Shown here piece by piece: positions 1-8,607 of a stretch of DNA of 64,000 nucleotides; the stretch's first letter is position 1; every line of letters starts with the position of its first letter. The notes below the pieces were generated by a model that was not told the origin of the DNA, made no database searches, and saw only the letters and a program-made list of their open reading frames with translations. The DNA comes from Vagococcus fessus (lineage in GTDB: Bacteria > Bacillota > Bacilli > Lactobacillales > Vagococcaceae): NCBI RefSeq assembly GCF_003987565.1, contig NZ_NGJY01000002.1, positions 310,001 to 374,000 of the forward strand. The letters run 5' to 3'. The position numbers were made by a program, and so were the translations under genes.

Positions 1-628
1 ATTTAATAATCTCATCTTTGTGGTTAGCTGGTAAATAACGTTCTATAGACGGGACAAAACGGTCGCCATCTTTTAACATATAAAATAGAATGAACGGAAC
101 CGTTACAATCAACATCGTTGTACTCGCAATCGACGATACGATTGAACCCACACTATTTGATAAACCATTCACCACATTTTTGATAATATCACCAAATGAT
201 AGATCAAGCTTATCAACATATTCCTGATAATCAAACGTTTTAAAGAATGGGTGCTCTAGAGCGCCTTTCGCCCAAGTTTCCATACTCTTCACAAAATCAG
301 GTAAATTATTCGCTAATTGTGCGACCTGTTTCGCTAAGTTCGGAATTACAGTTCCAATTAATAAGGCAATAATCCCGACAAGTAACAGCATAACAAGCGC
401 TACTGCTGTATTTTTCTTTAACTTTGCTTTGTTTCTAAGAATCTCAACTAATGGATTCAACATGTAATACAAAAAGCCACCGATTAGAATTGGGGCAAAT
501 AATGTTGAAAAGAACGTCGCAATGGGTTTAAACATAAAATTAATTTGCGACGATACCATAATAAGCGTTGCAATAACAAGTAACTCAACTGACCAAAATA
601 ATAATTTTGAGTTTTTAAATCTATTCAT
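1..628 (-). CDS. AI-2E family transporter (partial, C-terminus outside window)
   Basis: The first 209 codons are visible; the gene runs off the left edge. The protein starts MNRFKNSKLLFWSVELLVIATLIM and is very hydrophobic, with membrane segments near residues 8-28, 32-52 and 68-90. A soluble stretch with FVKSMETW and YQEYVDKLDL follows, then another membrane block ending FILFYMLKDGDRF. This order, with the conserved FYxLKDG motif, is typical of the AI-2E/PerM exporter family (PF01594), whose members move small solutes and whose substrate here is unknown. The ATG at 628 has a strong AGGAGG site 11 bases upstream. It probably has its own promoter, because the gene upstream on this strand ends in a terminator at 752-793. 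Confidence 0.85.
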   Translation of the reverse strand, partial: MNRFKNSKLLFWSVELLVIATLIMVSSQINFMFKPIATFFSTLFAPILIGGFLYYMLNPLVEILRNKAKLKKNTAVALVMLLLVGIIALLIGTVIPNLAKQVAQLANNLPDFVKSMETWAKGALEHPFFKTFDYQEYVDKLDLSFGDIIKNVVNGLSNSVGSIVSSIASTTMLIVTVPFILFYMLKDGDRFVPSIERYLPANHKDEIIK

Positions 629-751
629 CACTTTATTTTTCCTCCTACTTACTTTATAAGGTTATATACTCTTGATTATACCTTGAAATGTTATTTTATA
701 ATACTCCAAACAATCAAAGATAAAAATTATAGTAGATAGAAAATGACAATA

Positions 752-793
752 AAAATAGCCTCTGCAAAATTAAATTTTAGCAGAGGCTATTTT
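752..793 (-). terminator. Rho-independent terminator after the anti-sigma-like gene
   Basis: A perfect 14-bp inverted repeat (arms AAAATAGCCTCTGC and GCAGAGGCTATTTT) with a U-rich end lies just past the stop codon of the gene ending at 805. It is near symmetric and could stop transcription from either side. Confidence 0.85.
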
Positions 794-804
794 ACTATAA
801 ATTC

Positions 805-1851
805 CTACTTCTTAATAAACTCAATCGGCTCATGCCCATCTAAATCTAAAACAAATCGATCATAAGTATCATAGCCACCAAAATCAAAAAGAAGTTGAGG
901 ATAAGACGTATCCGTTTCATAAGCTAGACTAGTAGCACTTTCAAAAGGAATCACCTTTTTAGTATCCCCTCTATAGCCTGTTAATACAGGATTACTGCCA
1001 CCTGCTTCATTATTATTAAATGTAATACCACTCGTTTCCCAATCCTTAGTATCAAATGAAATCATAATTTTTGTTGGTGTAATTAAAAACTTATAGATAG
1101 GTAAGGTTTGTTTTTCACTAGGGGTATATTCCAAAGACTCAAATCTTTTGAGTTTAGTTGTATCTAGTGGTAATAGCCACTTGCCCTCAACGGACTCTCC
1201 TTTTAATTGATTAAGACCCACTTTAAGAGTTTTCTTTTGACCCTCATATATCCCACCAATGCGATAAACCTCTAACTTGGCTTCAGATAACTTTTCTACG
1301 AGATCATCTTTTTTATTGCTATTATCCAAGATATAAAAGAAATCTAATACTTTCGACTCTCTATCTAAATATGACAATTTCTTACCTGATAGATACTCTG
1401 AAATATCCTGCCCTTTTTTATCCTTTATAACAAGGCTTATTTTCGGCGTCTCCAACCCTTCTTTCAACAACGGTGTATCATTAGGAAGTGTCGCTTTCAA
1501 ATGAATTCCCGTCTCGTTATTATCTGCATAAAAATCTGCTAACTCTAGTTTAATACCTTGGTCTTGAGCTACTGCATGTTGAGGCAGTATAAAGCCTTCC
1601 TTCTTCAAAGTTAACGATTCAAACTTATCAAACCCCAAATACTTCCCTACCGCCAATCCGATCGGCGTACCTACTACAATAAAACTCAGAATCACAATCA
1701 TACTCATCTTAAGACCACGTGACGGAAGCCACTTATTAGGAGAGGGAGTCTTATGGCTCTCTTGTTCACGAATCAGTTGATAGCTTTTATCAAATGATTT
1801 TCTGGCTTGGGAAGAAACTTGCTTGTTGTTTTTGATATGTTTTTTAGTCAT
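805..1851 (-). CDS. Anti-sigma-factor-like membrane protein (DUF4179-type)
   Basis: A 348-residue protein with a basic cytosolic N-terminus (about 1-47), a single membrane segment (about 49-70) and a large outer domain rich in beta-type sequence. The layout matches the DUF4179/DUF5643-type proteins encoded next to ECF sigma factors in Firmicutes, which hold the sigma factor at the membrane until a signal arrives. The start codon overlaps the end of the sigma gene by 8 bases and has its own AAGGAGG site, so the two are translationally coupled. The signal sensed is unknown. I see no metal-binding HxxxCxxC zinc anti-sigma motif. The anti-sigma role rests on topology and context rather than on a diagnostic motif. 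Confidence 0.65.
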   Translation of the reverse strand: MTKKHIKNNKQVSSQARKSFDKSYQLIREQESHKTPSPNKWLPSRGLKMSMIVILSFIVVGTPIGLAVGKYLGFDKFESLTLKKEGFILPQHAVAQDQGIKLELADFYADNNETGIHLKATLPNDTPLLKEGLETPKISLVIKDKKGQDISEYLSGKKLSYLDRESKVLDFFYILDNSNKKDDLVEKLSEAKLEVYRIGGIYEGQKKTLKVGLNQLKGESVEGKWLLPLDTTKLKRFESLEYTPSEKQTLPIYKFLITPTKIMISFDTKDWETSGITFNNNEAGGSNPVLTGYRGDTKKVIPFESATSLAYETDTSYPQLLFDFGGYDTYDRFVLDLDGHEPIEFIKK

Positions 1852-2362
1852 GTCTTAATTCCTCCTTTAATTTTTTATCCTTTAACTGTTGGCGTCCTCT
1901 AGAAAGTCTTGATTTTATCGTGCCTATCGGTTCATCCAATATCTTACTAATTTCTTTTATAGAAAAGCCTTGATAATAATAAAGCATTAACACAATACTA
2001 TGTGGCTCATCTAAATTAATAAGTAAATCATCTAAGAATAATTTATTCGACTCCTTTTCGTTCACCTCAATCGTGACATTGTCTAACTCATAAAAAAATT
2101 GACGGTTCCTCACTACCTTTTGACATTGATTAATAAGTATTTTACAGAGCCATGTATTGAAATAGCGATCATCTTTAACTTGTTTAATTTTCTCAAAGGC
2201 TATCATAATCGTTTCCTGTAACACATCAGCAACATCTTCTTCATTCCTCAAAAAACGATAGGCCGTATTATATAAAACACCTTCATAGTCTTGTATTAAC
2301 TTAATAAAAGCCTCATGATTTCCTCGCTTTGCTTGTCTAACTAATAACAGTTTCTTAATCAA
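1844..2362 (-). CDS. ECF-type RNA polymerase sigma factor
   Basis: A 172-residue sigma-70 family protein of the extracytoplasmic function class. Region 2 is at about residues 12-75 (YNTAYRFLRNEEDVADVLQETIMIAFEKI) and region 4 at about 115-165 (IVLMLYYYQGFSIKEISKILDEPIGTIKSRLSRGRQQLK), a clear helix-turn-helix. A longer reading from an ATG at 2428 is possible. I chose the TTG at 2362 because an AAGGAGG site sits 9 bases before it and because the extra residues are not sigma-like. The gene is first in a two-gene operon with the membrane protein at 805-1851. ECF pairs like this usually answer envelope stress and often activate their own promoter. Confidence 0.88.
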   Translation of the reverse strand: MIKKLLLVRQAKRGNHEAFIKLIQDYEGVLYNTAYRFLRNEEDVADVLQETIMIAFEKIKQVKDDRYFNTWLCKILINQCQKVVRNRQFFYELDNVTIEVNEKESNKLFLDDLLINLDEPHSIVLMLYYYQGFSIKEISKILDEPIGTIKSRLSRGRQQLKDKKLKEELRHD

Positions 2363-2446
2363 GAATACTAACCTCCTTCCTTCTGGCCTTACATCTATTA
2401 GAGTGACAATCATAACAAAAGGTTGCATCCACTTACATAAACTAAA

Positions 2447-2490
2447 AAGACCTCAACTATTAGACAAAGTGACTAGTAGTTTGAGGTCTT
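2447..2490 (-). terminator. Terminator-like hairpin upstream of the sigma gene
   Basis: The arms AAGACCTCAA and TTGAGGTCTT are separated by a partly pairing loop and followed on the minus strand by TTTTTAG. It lies between the stronger terminator at 2528-2572 and the ECF sigma start, so it may be a second, tandem stop. Confidence 0.6.
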
Positions 2491-2527
2491 ATAAGACATG
2501 TTTCATTCGACATTATTTTCATCCACA

Positions 2528-2572
2528 CCAAACAAAAAAACTTCCCAACAATGTGGAAAGTTTTTTGTTTGG
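2528..2572 (-). terminator. Terminator of the DUF402 gene
   Basis: A long A/T-flanked hairpin (core AACTTTCC / GGGAAGTT on the minus strand) followed by a run of seven T, placed directly after the stop codon at 2582. Confidence 0.8.
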
Positions 2573-2581
2573 TTGATCAGG

Positions 2582-3118
2582 CTACTGCTTGCGCGACAAT
2601 TGCTTGTAACGTTCGTACCATAACTCAACATACTCTGGTGAAAAAGGACCTTTGCCTTCGTTTATCCACTCAACTAAAATTTTAACATTTTCTTTTAAAA
2701 TGAAGTCAATTTCAGGTGGATAATCCATTTGACGTCGATGATCTTCATACTCATCCACATCTAACAGTCTTTTTTCCCCATCTGGGAACACTTTAATATC
2801 GAGATCATAGTCAATGTATTTAAGAGCTTCCTCATCTAACAGATAAGGAGACGCTAAATTACAATAATATGATACACCTTTTTCTCTGATCATCGCGATA
2901 ATATTAAACCAATATTTCGTGTGAAAATAAACAATAGCGGGTTCTCTAGTCACCCATCTTCGTCCATCAGATTCTGTTACTAAGGTATGATCATTGACCC
3001 CAATTACCGAGTGTTCACTCGTTTTTAAGACCATGGTATCTCGCCAGGTTCTGTGCAAATTGCCATCATGCTTGTAGCTCTGAATGGTTATAAATTCCCC
3101 TTCTTTAGGAACACGCAT
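2582..3118 (-). CDS. DUF402 protein, nucleoside tri/diphosphate phosphatase family (UPF0374, YgaC-like)
   Basis: The 178-residue reading starts [15 protein letters not shown] and carries the family signatures [36 protein letters not shown] and YYCNLASPY...[14 protein letters not shown]. These contain the Asp/Glu metal ligands of the FomD-like barrel. Characterised relatives hydrolyse nucleoside tri- and diphosphates. An in-frame start at 3181 would add 21 residues. I prefer the ATG at 3118 because it gives the family length of about 177 and follows an AGTAGGG site; the added residues match nothing. mutY ends upstream on the same strand, but the 155-base gap allows separate transcription. Confidence 0.85.
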   Translation of the reverse strand: MRVPKEGEFITIQSYKHDGNLHRTWRDTMVLKTSEHSVIGVNDHTLVTESDGRRWVTREPAIVYFHTKYWFNIIAMIREKGVSYYCNLASPYLLDEEALKYIDYDLDIKVFPDGEKRLLDVDEYEDHRRQMDYPPEIDFILKENVKILVEWINEGKGPFSPEYVELWYERYKQLSRKQ

Positions 3119-3273
3119 AAGAACCCTACTTTCTATGAAATGAATCGCCATTTCTTTCAAGGGTGTCTTGGACACCGGCATCGTTAATATTATAGCACAG
3201 ATTTTCCTAAAGATAGTTATTTTTATCCATAAAGTTCTAGAAAATACTCAAACACGTTGCTTGTACACACTTA

Positions 3274-4461
3274 CTACAAATAGCCAGTCCCACTTAGAAG
3301 CTCTACCATTTTTTGTTGTGGTTTCGGGAAGGGATACTCAGAAAACTGGTCAGCCGGCACCCATTTTTGTCTATCAGTTAAGCTATAATCAGCTCTTTCA
3401 ACTTGCCCATACCCTATAGAAATGTGCCACTTCAAATGACTAAAGATGTGCGTCACTTCGCCTACTGGCTTCGTTTGCCACACAGTCGGGCACGTTTCTT
3501 GTTCTTTTAACACACTAATATAAGAGGGGCTATCTTCGGCTATCAATTCAAGTTGCCTAGACTCTTTAGTAGCCTCTACGTTCAACTTATCGTATGCTTC
3601 TTTGGTCACTTCTACTAAAGGGAATGTCCATAGATTGGCTAACAATCCCGTCTCGGGACGTTGTTCTAACACATACTCCCCACTGTTATTTTTAATAACA
3701 TGTGCCACATAGTAAACTGGTTTACTTTTAACCTTTTTGCTCTTCACAGGGAAATTAAGCATCGTCCCTTTTTCATAACTTTGACAATAGGCTGACAGCG
3801 GACAACTCTCACAAGTAGGTGTTTTAGGCATACACACCGTCGCACCTAAATCCATAATTGCTTGGTTAAAACTACTTGGGTCTTGGTGAGGCATCACTTG
3901 TCTTACCACATGGTCAAATACTTTACGAGAACTTGGTTTTGCGATATCAGCATCTAATTCAAACAAACGGCTAAAGACACGCATCACATTCCCATCAATG
4001 GCAGGTTCTGGTAGTCCAAAGGCAATACTACTTATCGCCCCTGCTGTGTAAGGCCCAATCCCTTTAAGTTCACTTATTTCTTCTATTGTATTCGGCATTT
4101 TTCCATCATAATCCGCTACAAGTTGTTGGGCTGCTTTTTGCATATTGCGGACACGTGAATAGTACCCTAGCCCTTCCCAGGCTTTGAGTAATTTTTCTTC
4201 TTCCGCTTCGGCAAGGTCAGCAATAGTTGGAAACCACTCCATAAAACGATAAAAATAAGGAATAACCGTCACCACTTGGGTTTGCTGTAACATAATTTCT
4301 GACACCCACACACGGTAAGGGTCACTATTTTCACGCCAAGGTAAATCACGACGTGTTCTTTCATACCACTCTAAAAACTCCATTTGAAAAGCGGTTATTT
4401 TGTCTTCGCCCCATAATGCTGTCACATCAGGGAAAAGGGACTCTACTTTACTCGTCTTCAT
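3274..4461 (-). CDS. mutY: A/G-specific adenine glycosylase MutY
   Basis: A 395-residue base excision repair enzyme that removes adenine mispaired with 8-oxoguanine. The helix-hairpin-helix glycosylase core carries the catalytic Glu in VSEIMLQQTQV and the catalytic Asp in AIDGNVMRV, with the hairpin ELKGIGPYTAGAI. The iron-sulfur cluster cysteines are all present as C-x6-C-x2-C-x5-C (CMPKTPTCESCPLSAYC). The C-terminal third is the NUDIX-like 8-oxoG reader (VLEQRPETGLLANLWTFPL). The reading frame is open to 4503, but the ATG at 4461 follows an AGAGATGG site and gives a normal N-terminus. The start overlaps the 3' end of recX by 14 bases, so the two are probably cotranscribed. Confidence 0.95.
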   Translation of the reverse strand: MKTSKVESLFPDVTALWGEDKITAFQMEFLEWYERTRRDLPWRENSDPYRVWVSEIMLQQTQVVTVIPYFYRFMEWFPTIADLAEAEEEKLLKAWEGLGYYSRVRNMQKAAQQLVADYDGKMPNTIEEISELKGIGPYTAGAISSIAFGLPEPAIDGNVMRVFSRLFELDADIAKPSSRKVFDHVVRQVMPHQDPSSFNQAIMDLGATVCMPKTPTCESCPLSAYCQSYEKGTMLNFPVKSKKVKSKPVYYVAHVIKNNSGEYVLEQRPETGLLANLWTFPLVEVTKEAYDKLNVEATKESRQLELIAEDSPSYISVLKEQETCPTVWQTKPVGEVTHIFSHLKWHISIGYGQVERADYSLTDRQKWVPADQFSEYPFPKPQQKMVELLSGTGYL

Positions 4462-5251
4462 CTTCCATCTCTTTCTGGGCAATATACTCGTTAATCGCAT
4501 CAAAGCTAAAGCCTTTTTGAAACAAGGACTGCGTTACTTTTTGTTTGCGTTTTTTAGCATCAAAGCGTTGGTTTTTACGCCATAATTTATCACCTTGTAT
4601 TACCAATATATCTGCCTCAACTTCTTCATCTTTTTCTAACTCTAAGGCCGCCAGTGCTTCGGTAATACAATCACCTGAAAAACCTTTGGTCATTAAGTAC
4701 TGACGTATTTTTTGATTTTTCTCACTAAAACTATGAGCTTTATATTTTCTAGCTGCTTTCGTAGCCACGGCTACTGCCACATCTAACTGACCGTCAAAGG
4801 TATAGAGTTCCATCGCTTGTTCGATGGTCATCTCTGGAATACCACGTTGTTTTAATTTATCACGAAGGACACGAGGCCCTTTATCCGACAACCGCATTTG
4901 CGTTCTGACATAACTCTCGGCATAAACCAAGTCATCTACTAAATTTAAACCTTCTAGTCGTTTAATAATCTCATCGGAACTTGCACCATCAATCTCTTGT
5001 TTTTTCAAGTAATCACGTATCTCCTTTTTAGAACGCAATTGATAACTCAAATAGTTAAGAGCTTGCTGATACCCATAGTCCAGTTGGGTTTGCTTTTTGA
5101 CTGTTTGAATATCTTCATCAGATAACTCTGTGCCTTTTAGCAGACGATACCGAACTAAAATATCTTCTGAAACAAAAAAATGGCGTCCTGAAGTCAGTGT
5201 CACTTTATAATAATTCACTTTTTCTTTTGCAATACTTTCTACTACTTCCAT
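4448..5251 (-). CDS. recX: Recombination regulator RecX
   Basis: A 267-residue protein made of repeated three-helix RecX modules, e.g. ALNYLSYQLRSKKEIRDYLKKQEI and KIRQYLMTKGFSGDCITEAL. It has the motif GLNLVDDLVYAESYVRTQM and the conserved GPRVLRDKLKQRGI. RecX binds RecA filaments and restrains recombination and SOS induction. The length fits the long Firmicutes form. An upstream in-frame start (5305) exists; I chose the ATG at 5251, preceded by AGAGGAAC and matching how relatives begin (residues before KEKVNYYKVTL). It is divergent from the rRNA methyltransferase gene at 5428 and overlaps mutY downstream. Confidence 0.93.
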   Translation of the reverse strand: MEVVESIAKEKVNYYKVTLTSGRHFFVSEDILVRYRLLKGTELSDEDIQTVKKQTQLDYGYQQALNYLSYQLRSKKEIRDYLKKQEIDGASSDEIIKRLEGLNLVDDLVYAESYVRTQMRLSDKGPRVLRDKLKQRGIPEMTIEQAMELYTFDGQLDVAVAVATKAARKYKAHSFSEKNQKIRQYLMTKGFSGDCITEALAALELEKDEEVEADILVIQGDKLWRKNQRFDAKKRKQKVTQSLFQKGFSFDAINEYIAQKEMEDEDE

Positions 5252-5427
5252 TTCTGTTCCTCTTTTCTGATTACTTTTTCCTTCATTACTATACCATAAT
5301 TTCACTCGTTTCGTTAACGCTTCGCCTAATCAGATACCCGTGACATCTAGGATTTCGCCTAGGTTTATGCTACACTTAACAAGCAAAACTGAAACCAGTT
5401 CAGTTAATGGAGACTAAAGGAGTCATT

Positions 5428-6804
5428 ATGGAAATCAAACATAACCTAATCAAAGATCAAACAATAACACTACCTATCAAACGCCTAGGAATAAACGGCG
5501 AGGGAATTGGCTACTATAAAAAAACAATCGTTTTCGTCCCTGGTGCCTTACCTAACGAAACTGTTACGGCTAAAATAACAACAGTTGCCCCTCGTTTCGT
5601 TGAAGCTCGCTTAATGAAATTAAATATACGCGCAAAAGACCGCGTCACACCAGATTGTCATTTATATGAAGAATGTGGCGGTTGTCAACTCCAACACTTA
5701 GCTTACTCATCACAATTAAACTTTAAAAAAGATGTAGTCAAACAAGCCTTAGCGAAATTCAAGCCTGCTGGTTACCAACAGTACGACTTAAAAGAAACAA
5801 TTGGCATGGAGAACCCTTGGCATTACCGTAACAAATTACAATTCCAAGTTCGTCTCAACCAACATGACGAAGTGATTTCAGGTCTTTACCAACCAGACAG
5901 TCATTACCTTGTGGATATTGACGACTGCCTAGTGCAACAACCCGCGACAATGAAAGTCCTAAATGCTGTGGTTGCTCTTATCGAAAAGCATAACCTTCCT
6001 ATATACAATGAAGCGAAAAATAGTGGCATTGTTAAAACTGTTATGGTTCGTGTGGGGATTGCTACTGGCGAAGTGCAAGTTGTCTTTGTAACGAACAGTC
6101 CTAAATTACCTAAGAAGCAAGCGTTGATTTCAGATATCCAAGAAGAATTACCTGAAGTAGTATCTATCATGCAAAACATTCAAAGTAAAAAAACATCGCT
6201 TGTGATGGGGGACGAAACCGTTCATCTATGGGGTAAAGAAAGTATCGAAGAACATTTAGAAGATTTAGTCTTTGACTTATCCCCTCGTGCGTTCTTCCAA
6301 TTAAACCCAGAACAAACAGCTGTTTTATACGAAGAAGCGCGTAAGGCATTAGATGCTAAAGAGACTGATACAATTGTCGATGCTTACTGTGGTGTCGGTA
6401 CAATCGGACTAAGCCTAGCGAAACATGTTAAAGAAGTTCGCGGGATGGATACAATTCCTGCTGCTATTGAGGATGCCAACCGCAATGCTAAACGCTTAGG
6501 TATTACAAACAGTCATTACGAAGTCGGGACTGCTGAAGAATTACTCCCTAAATGGTTAGCTGATGGCTTTAAACCAAACGGGATTGTGGTCGATCCACCT
6601 CGTACTGGCTTAGATGACACCTTAATCAAAGCCTTAATTGATTACCCAACTGAGACATTAGTCTACGTGTCATGTAACCCTTCAACTCTAGCTCGTGACT
6701 TAGTACAGCTAAGTCATACTTACCATGTTGATTACTTACAATCAGTTGACATGTTCCCACAAACAGCTCGTGCTGAAGTGGTTGTTAAATTAACCTTAAA
6801 ATAA
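5428..6804 (+). CDS. rlmCD: 23S rRNA (uracil-5-)-methyltransferase, RumA/RlmCD family
   Basis: A 458-residue S-adenosylmethionine enzyme that makes 5-methyluridine in 23S rRNA. An N-terminal TRAM domain (about 5-65, ITLPIKRLGINGEGIGYY) is followed by the iron-sulfur motif CHLYEECGGCQ with a fourth Cys later in DDCLVQQP. The Rossmann methylase core has VDAYCGVGTIGLSLA, the motif VVDPPRTGL and the catalytic Cys in YVSCNPSTLARD. The start at 5428 has AAAGGAG upstream; an earlier in-frame ATG (5407) lacks a ribosome site. Gram-positive bacteria usually have two paralogues, and the exact target uridine cannot be read from the sequence. Its 3' end is known elsewhere as an integration site for ICEs; nothing is inserted here. 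Confidence 0.93.
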   Translation: MEIKHNLIKDQTITLPIKRLGINGEGIGYYKKTIVFVPGALPNETVTAKITTVAPRFVEARLMKLNIRAKDRVTPDCHLYEECGGCQLQHLAYSSQLNFKKDVVKQALAKFKPAGYQQYDLKETIGMENPWHYRNKLQFQVRLNQHDEVISGLYQPDSHYLVDIDDCLVQQPATMKVLNAVVALIEKHNLPIYNEAKNSGIVKTVMVRVGIATGEVQVVFVTNSPKLPKKQALISDIQEELPEVVSIMQNIQSKKTSLVMGDETVHLWGKESIEEHLEDLVFDLSPRAFFQLNPEQTAVLYEEARKALDAKETDTIVDAYCGVGTIGLSLAKHVKEVRGMDTIPAAIEDANRNAKRLGITNSHYEVGTAEELLPKWLADGFKPNGIVVDPPRTGLDDTLIKALIDYPTETLVYVSCNPSTLARDLVQLSHTYHVDYLQSVDMFPQTARAEVVVKLTLK

Positions 6805-6807
6805 ACT

Positions 6808-6841
6808 AAAAGCGAGACCTATAAAAAGGGCTCGCTTTTTT
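6808..6841. terminator. Bidirectional terminator between rlmCD and the ComK-like gene
   Basis: Arms AAAAGCGAG and CTCGCTTTT, with A and T tracts on both sides, lie between convergent stop codons. It serves both genes. Confidence 0.85.
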
Positions 6842-7619
6842 ATAATTTCAAAAAAGATTCTAACTCTTCAACTGTCCAATTGTCATTTTCAATAAGTGAA
6901 TGAGCAATTTTTAAAAAGGAAAAATAAAAACCCATCTGTTTAAAAAGAGTACTATCATAAATAATTGGAACCTCTAGCTCCAAATTCTTTACAACCCTAT
7001 TTAAACCTTTAACAATTTCATTATCCTCAACTCGGAAGCCTACACTCCAATAAATAAAATAATAATACAAATAACTATATTTAATATCTAGGGACATCGT
7101 TCGCTTAACTGCTCGCCTACTTTTTGGAACTTGTATGACCAAACCCGTTAAAAATTCAATCTGACAACCAGAAAAAAATACCTCACTAGTCGTTACCCCT
7201 TTTAAAGCTTTAACATGCAATAAATTGAACCATGCTACTACCTTTCCATCCTCTTTATTAAATGGTATAAAAATTCCTTCTGTTGAAAAATGAGGATAGC
7301 GGTAACGTTTGCCTAGAAAACGTGTTAACACTTGCTCTTTTTCTCGCTGACTGTAAAAAGTACTGGTGTAATTTCGTTCCAATACATGCGCCATCTCTGT
7401 TTTTATAAGGAAAGGTACTTCCCCTCTTTCCACTATTAAGGTCTTATTCGTATACTCATATCCAATTTGTGACAAATCGAGTAATAACAGTGTATCAGAG
7501 GAAATAACATAATCTTCTCTTAATTGACAACTCGGTATGCTTTCTTCAAGATGCTCAAAATCAATTGTCTTAAATGTTTCATGTCTTTTATTGTGCCCTT
7601 TCAAATAAAATCGTCTCAT
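6840..7619 (-). CDS. ComK-like competence transcription factor
   Basis: A 259-residue protein with the ComK (PF06338) pattern in its central part: YVISSDTLLLL, then IVERGEVPFLIKTEMAHVLERN, FLGKRYRYPHFSTEGIFIPFN, WFNLLHVKALKGVTTSEVFFSGCQIEF and finally VIQVPKSRRAVKRTMSLDIKYSYLY. This parallels the ComK order of a Pro-rich strand, the W-x-x-H-H/I-V segment and the TFSNG...NQ..RTA end. ComK is the Bacillus minor-groove activator of DNA uptake genes. This copy is longer than B. subtilis ComK (192), with an extra C-terminal domain of about 75 residues (WSVGFRVEDNEIVKGLNRVV...). The start could be TTG at 7625, but ATG at 7619 has the better spacing from AGGGGAG. It is divergent from the sigma gene at 7775. 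Confidence 0.72.
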   Translation of the reverse strand: MRRFYLKGHNKRHETFKTIDFEHLEESIPSCQLREDYVISSDTLLLLDLSQIGYEYTNKTLIVERGEVPFLIKTEMAHVLERNYTSTFYSQREKEQVLTRFLGKRYRYPHFSTEGIFIPFNKEDGKVVAWFNLLHVKALKGVTTSEVFFSGCQIEFLTGLVIQVPKSRRAVKRTMSLDIKYSYLYYYFIYWSVGFRVEDNEIVKGLNRVVKNLELEVPIIYDSTLFKQMGFYFSFLKIAHSLIENDNWTVEELESFLKL

Positions 7620-7724
7620 ATCCAAGACTCCCCTACCTCATTGATTTATTCCCCTTTAATTTCATAGTGATAGTTTTGGACACATTTGGTTAATTTCCCT
7701 TCCGCTTAATAACGTTACACCTAC

Positions 7725-7730
7725 TATACT
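7725..7730 (+). promoter_or_regulatory. Probable -10 box of the ComX-like sigma operon
   Basis: TATACT lies 44 bases before the start codon at 7775; a weak -35 (TCCGCT) is 18 bases upstream. The 155-bp region shared with the divergent ComK-like gene would hold any common operator. I could not pick out a convincing one. Confidence 0.4.
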
Positions 7731-7774
7731 ACTGGTGTTGGCCAACTCTTACTTATTAAGAAAGGATATACTTT

Positions 7775-8311
7775 ATGACTACTCGTGACTATTCGACACT
7801 GTTAAAAAACTACGATCGTTTCTTTCACTCGATTGTCAGACGGTGCCATCTTAAACCAACAGATTCAAATTACGATGACTACCTACAACTTGCTCGACTG
7901 CGTTTTATCTTATGTCTTCAACAACTGCCTGTTGATTTTTCACTGGAGCATCCTAAAAATAGAGGCTACCTTTTCCAAAATATCTATTGGCACCTTTTAG
8001 ATGACTTAAAAAAAGAACGGTTGAGAGCTGGACGACACCCACTCTTAACGGAAGAACAGCTGACTTATGATACGACTGAAACACCTGAAGACTCTCCACT
8101 TGAACGCTTAGAAAACCAAGAACTGTTCTCACTACTCTTAAAACATCTACCGTCTGCTGAACAACGCCTACTGCTTTGGCGTCTAACTCATCAGACAACA
8201 GGACGTGATTATCAAGAACATTTTACTTTATCTAAAAGTACACTTTACCGTCAGCGACAACATATAAAAAAAGTTTTTCTAGAACTTAATGAAAATGATG
8301 ACCCCTTTTAA
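7775..8311 (+). CDS. ComX/SigH-like sigma-70 family factor
   Basis: A 178-residue sigma factor with a short region 2 (YDRFFHSIVRRCHLKPTDSNYDDYLQLARLRFILCLQQLP), a linker and a C-terminal region 4 helix-turn-helix (RDYQEHFTLSKSTLYRQRQHIKKVFLEL). The last part resembles streptococcal ComX (GRQRVLRDLRIVFKEF), and the whole fits the ComX/SigH group that directs RNA polymerase to late competence (cin-box) promoters. An AGAAAGGA site precedes the ATG. It is followed after 68 bases by the DUF1659 and DUF2922 small genes and is divergent from the ComK-like gene. Assignment to competence is by similarity and context; a general stress role is possible. Confidence 0.72.
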   Translation: MTTRDYSTLLKNYDRFFHSIVRRCHLKPTDSNYDDYLQLARLRFILCLQQLPVDFSLEHPKNRGYLFQNIYWHLLDDLKKERLRAGRHPLLTEEQLTYDTTETPEDSPLERLENQELFSLLLKHLPSAEQRLLLWRLTHQTTGRDYQEHFTLSKSTLYRQRQHIKKVFLELNENDDPF

Positions 8312-8379
8312 ACCTAAATTTCGTTACTAGAGTATAAGCATCGCGAGCTTACACGTCATATCAAAAGGAGGAACCACTC

Positions 8380-8589
8380 ATGAATACATTAGAATCTGTC
8401 AAAGCAGAACTTTACTTTAACGTTGCTGGTGAACTGAAACAACAAAGAGAAATGATGACTGACTTACAATTGACAGCTACTCCCGAACAACTTGATCAAC
8501 TAGGCAAACTTTTAGAAACCATTACACCTAAAGTTAGCACTTATGATTCAACTGTCTTAGTAACACGAACACGCTATTACGCTATGTAA
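8380..8589 (+). CDS. Small DUF1659-like protein
   Basis: A 69-residue acidic protein preceded by AAAGGAGG. Its core QREMMTDLQLTATPEQLDQLGKLLETI, ending in ...TVLVTRTRYYAM, matches the DUF1659 pattern (a strand carrying the change of charge, then T-A-T-x-E-Q-L and a helix). No function is established for the family. It has no signal peptide and no membrane segment. It lies between the sigma factor and the DUF2922 gene, with 18 bases to the next start, so the three form one operon ending at the terminator at 8842. The pairing of DUF1659 with DUF2922 is common in Firmicutes. Confidence 0.75.
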   Translation: MNTLESVKAELYFNVAGELKQQREMMTDLQLTATPEQLDQLGKLLETITPKVSTYDSTVLVTRTRYYAM

Positions 8590-8607
8590 AAGAAAGGAGA
8601 ACACAAC

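Noticed and set aside
3168-3419. 83-codon open frame on the plus strand
   Set aside because: It is mostly antisense to mutY and the DUF402 gene, has no ribosome site and no recognisable sequence.
5340-5365. Small inverted repeat CTAGG-N6-CCTAG between recX and rlmCD as an operator
   Set aside because: Five-base arms are expected by chance in this composition, and no clear promoter boxes surround it.
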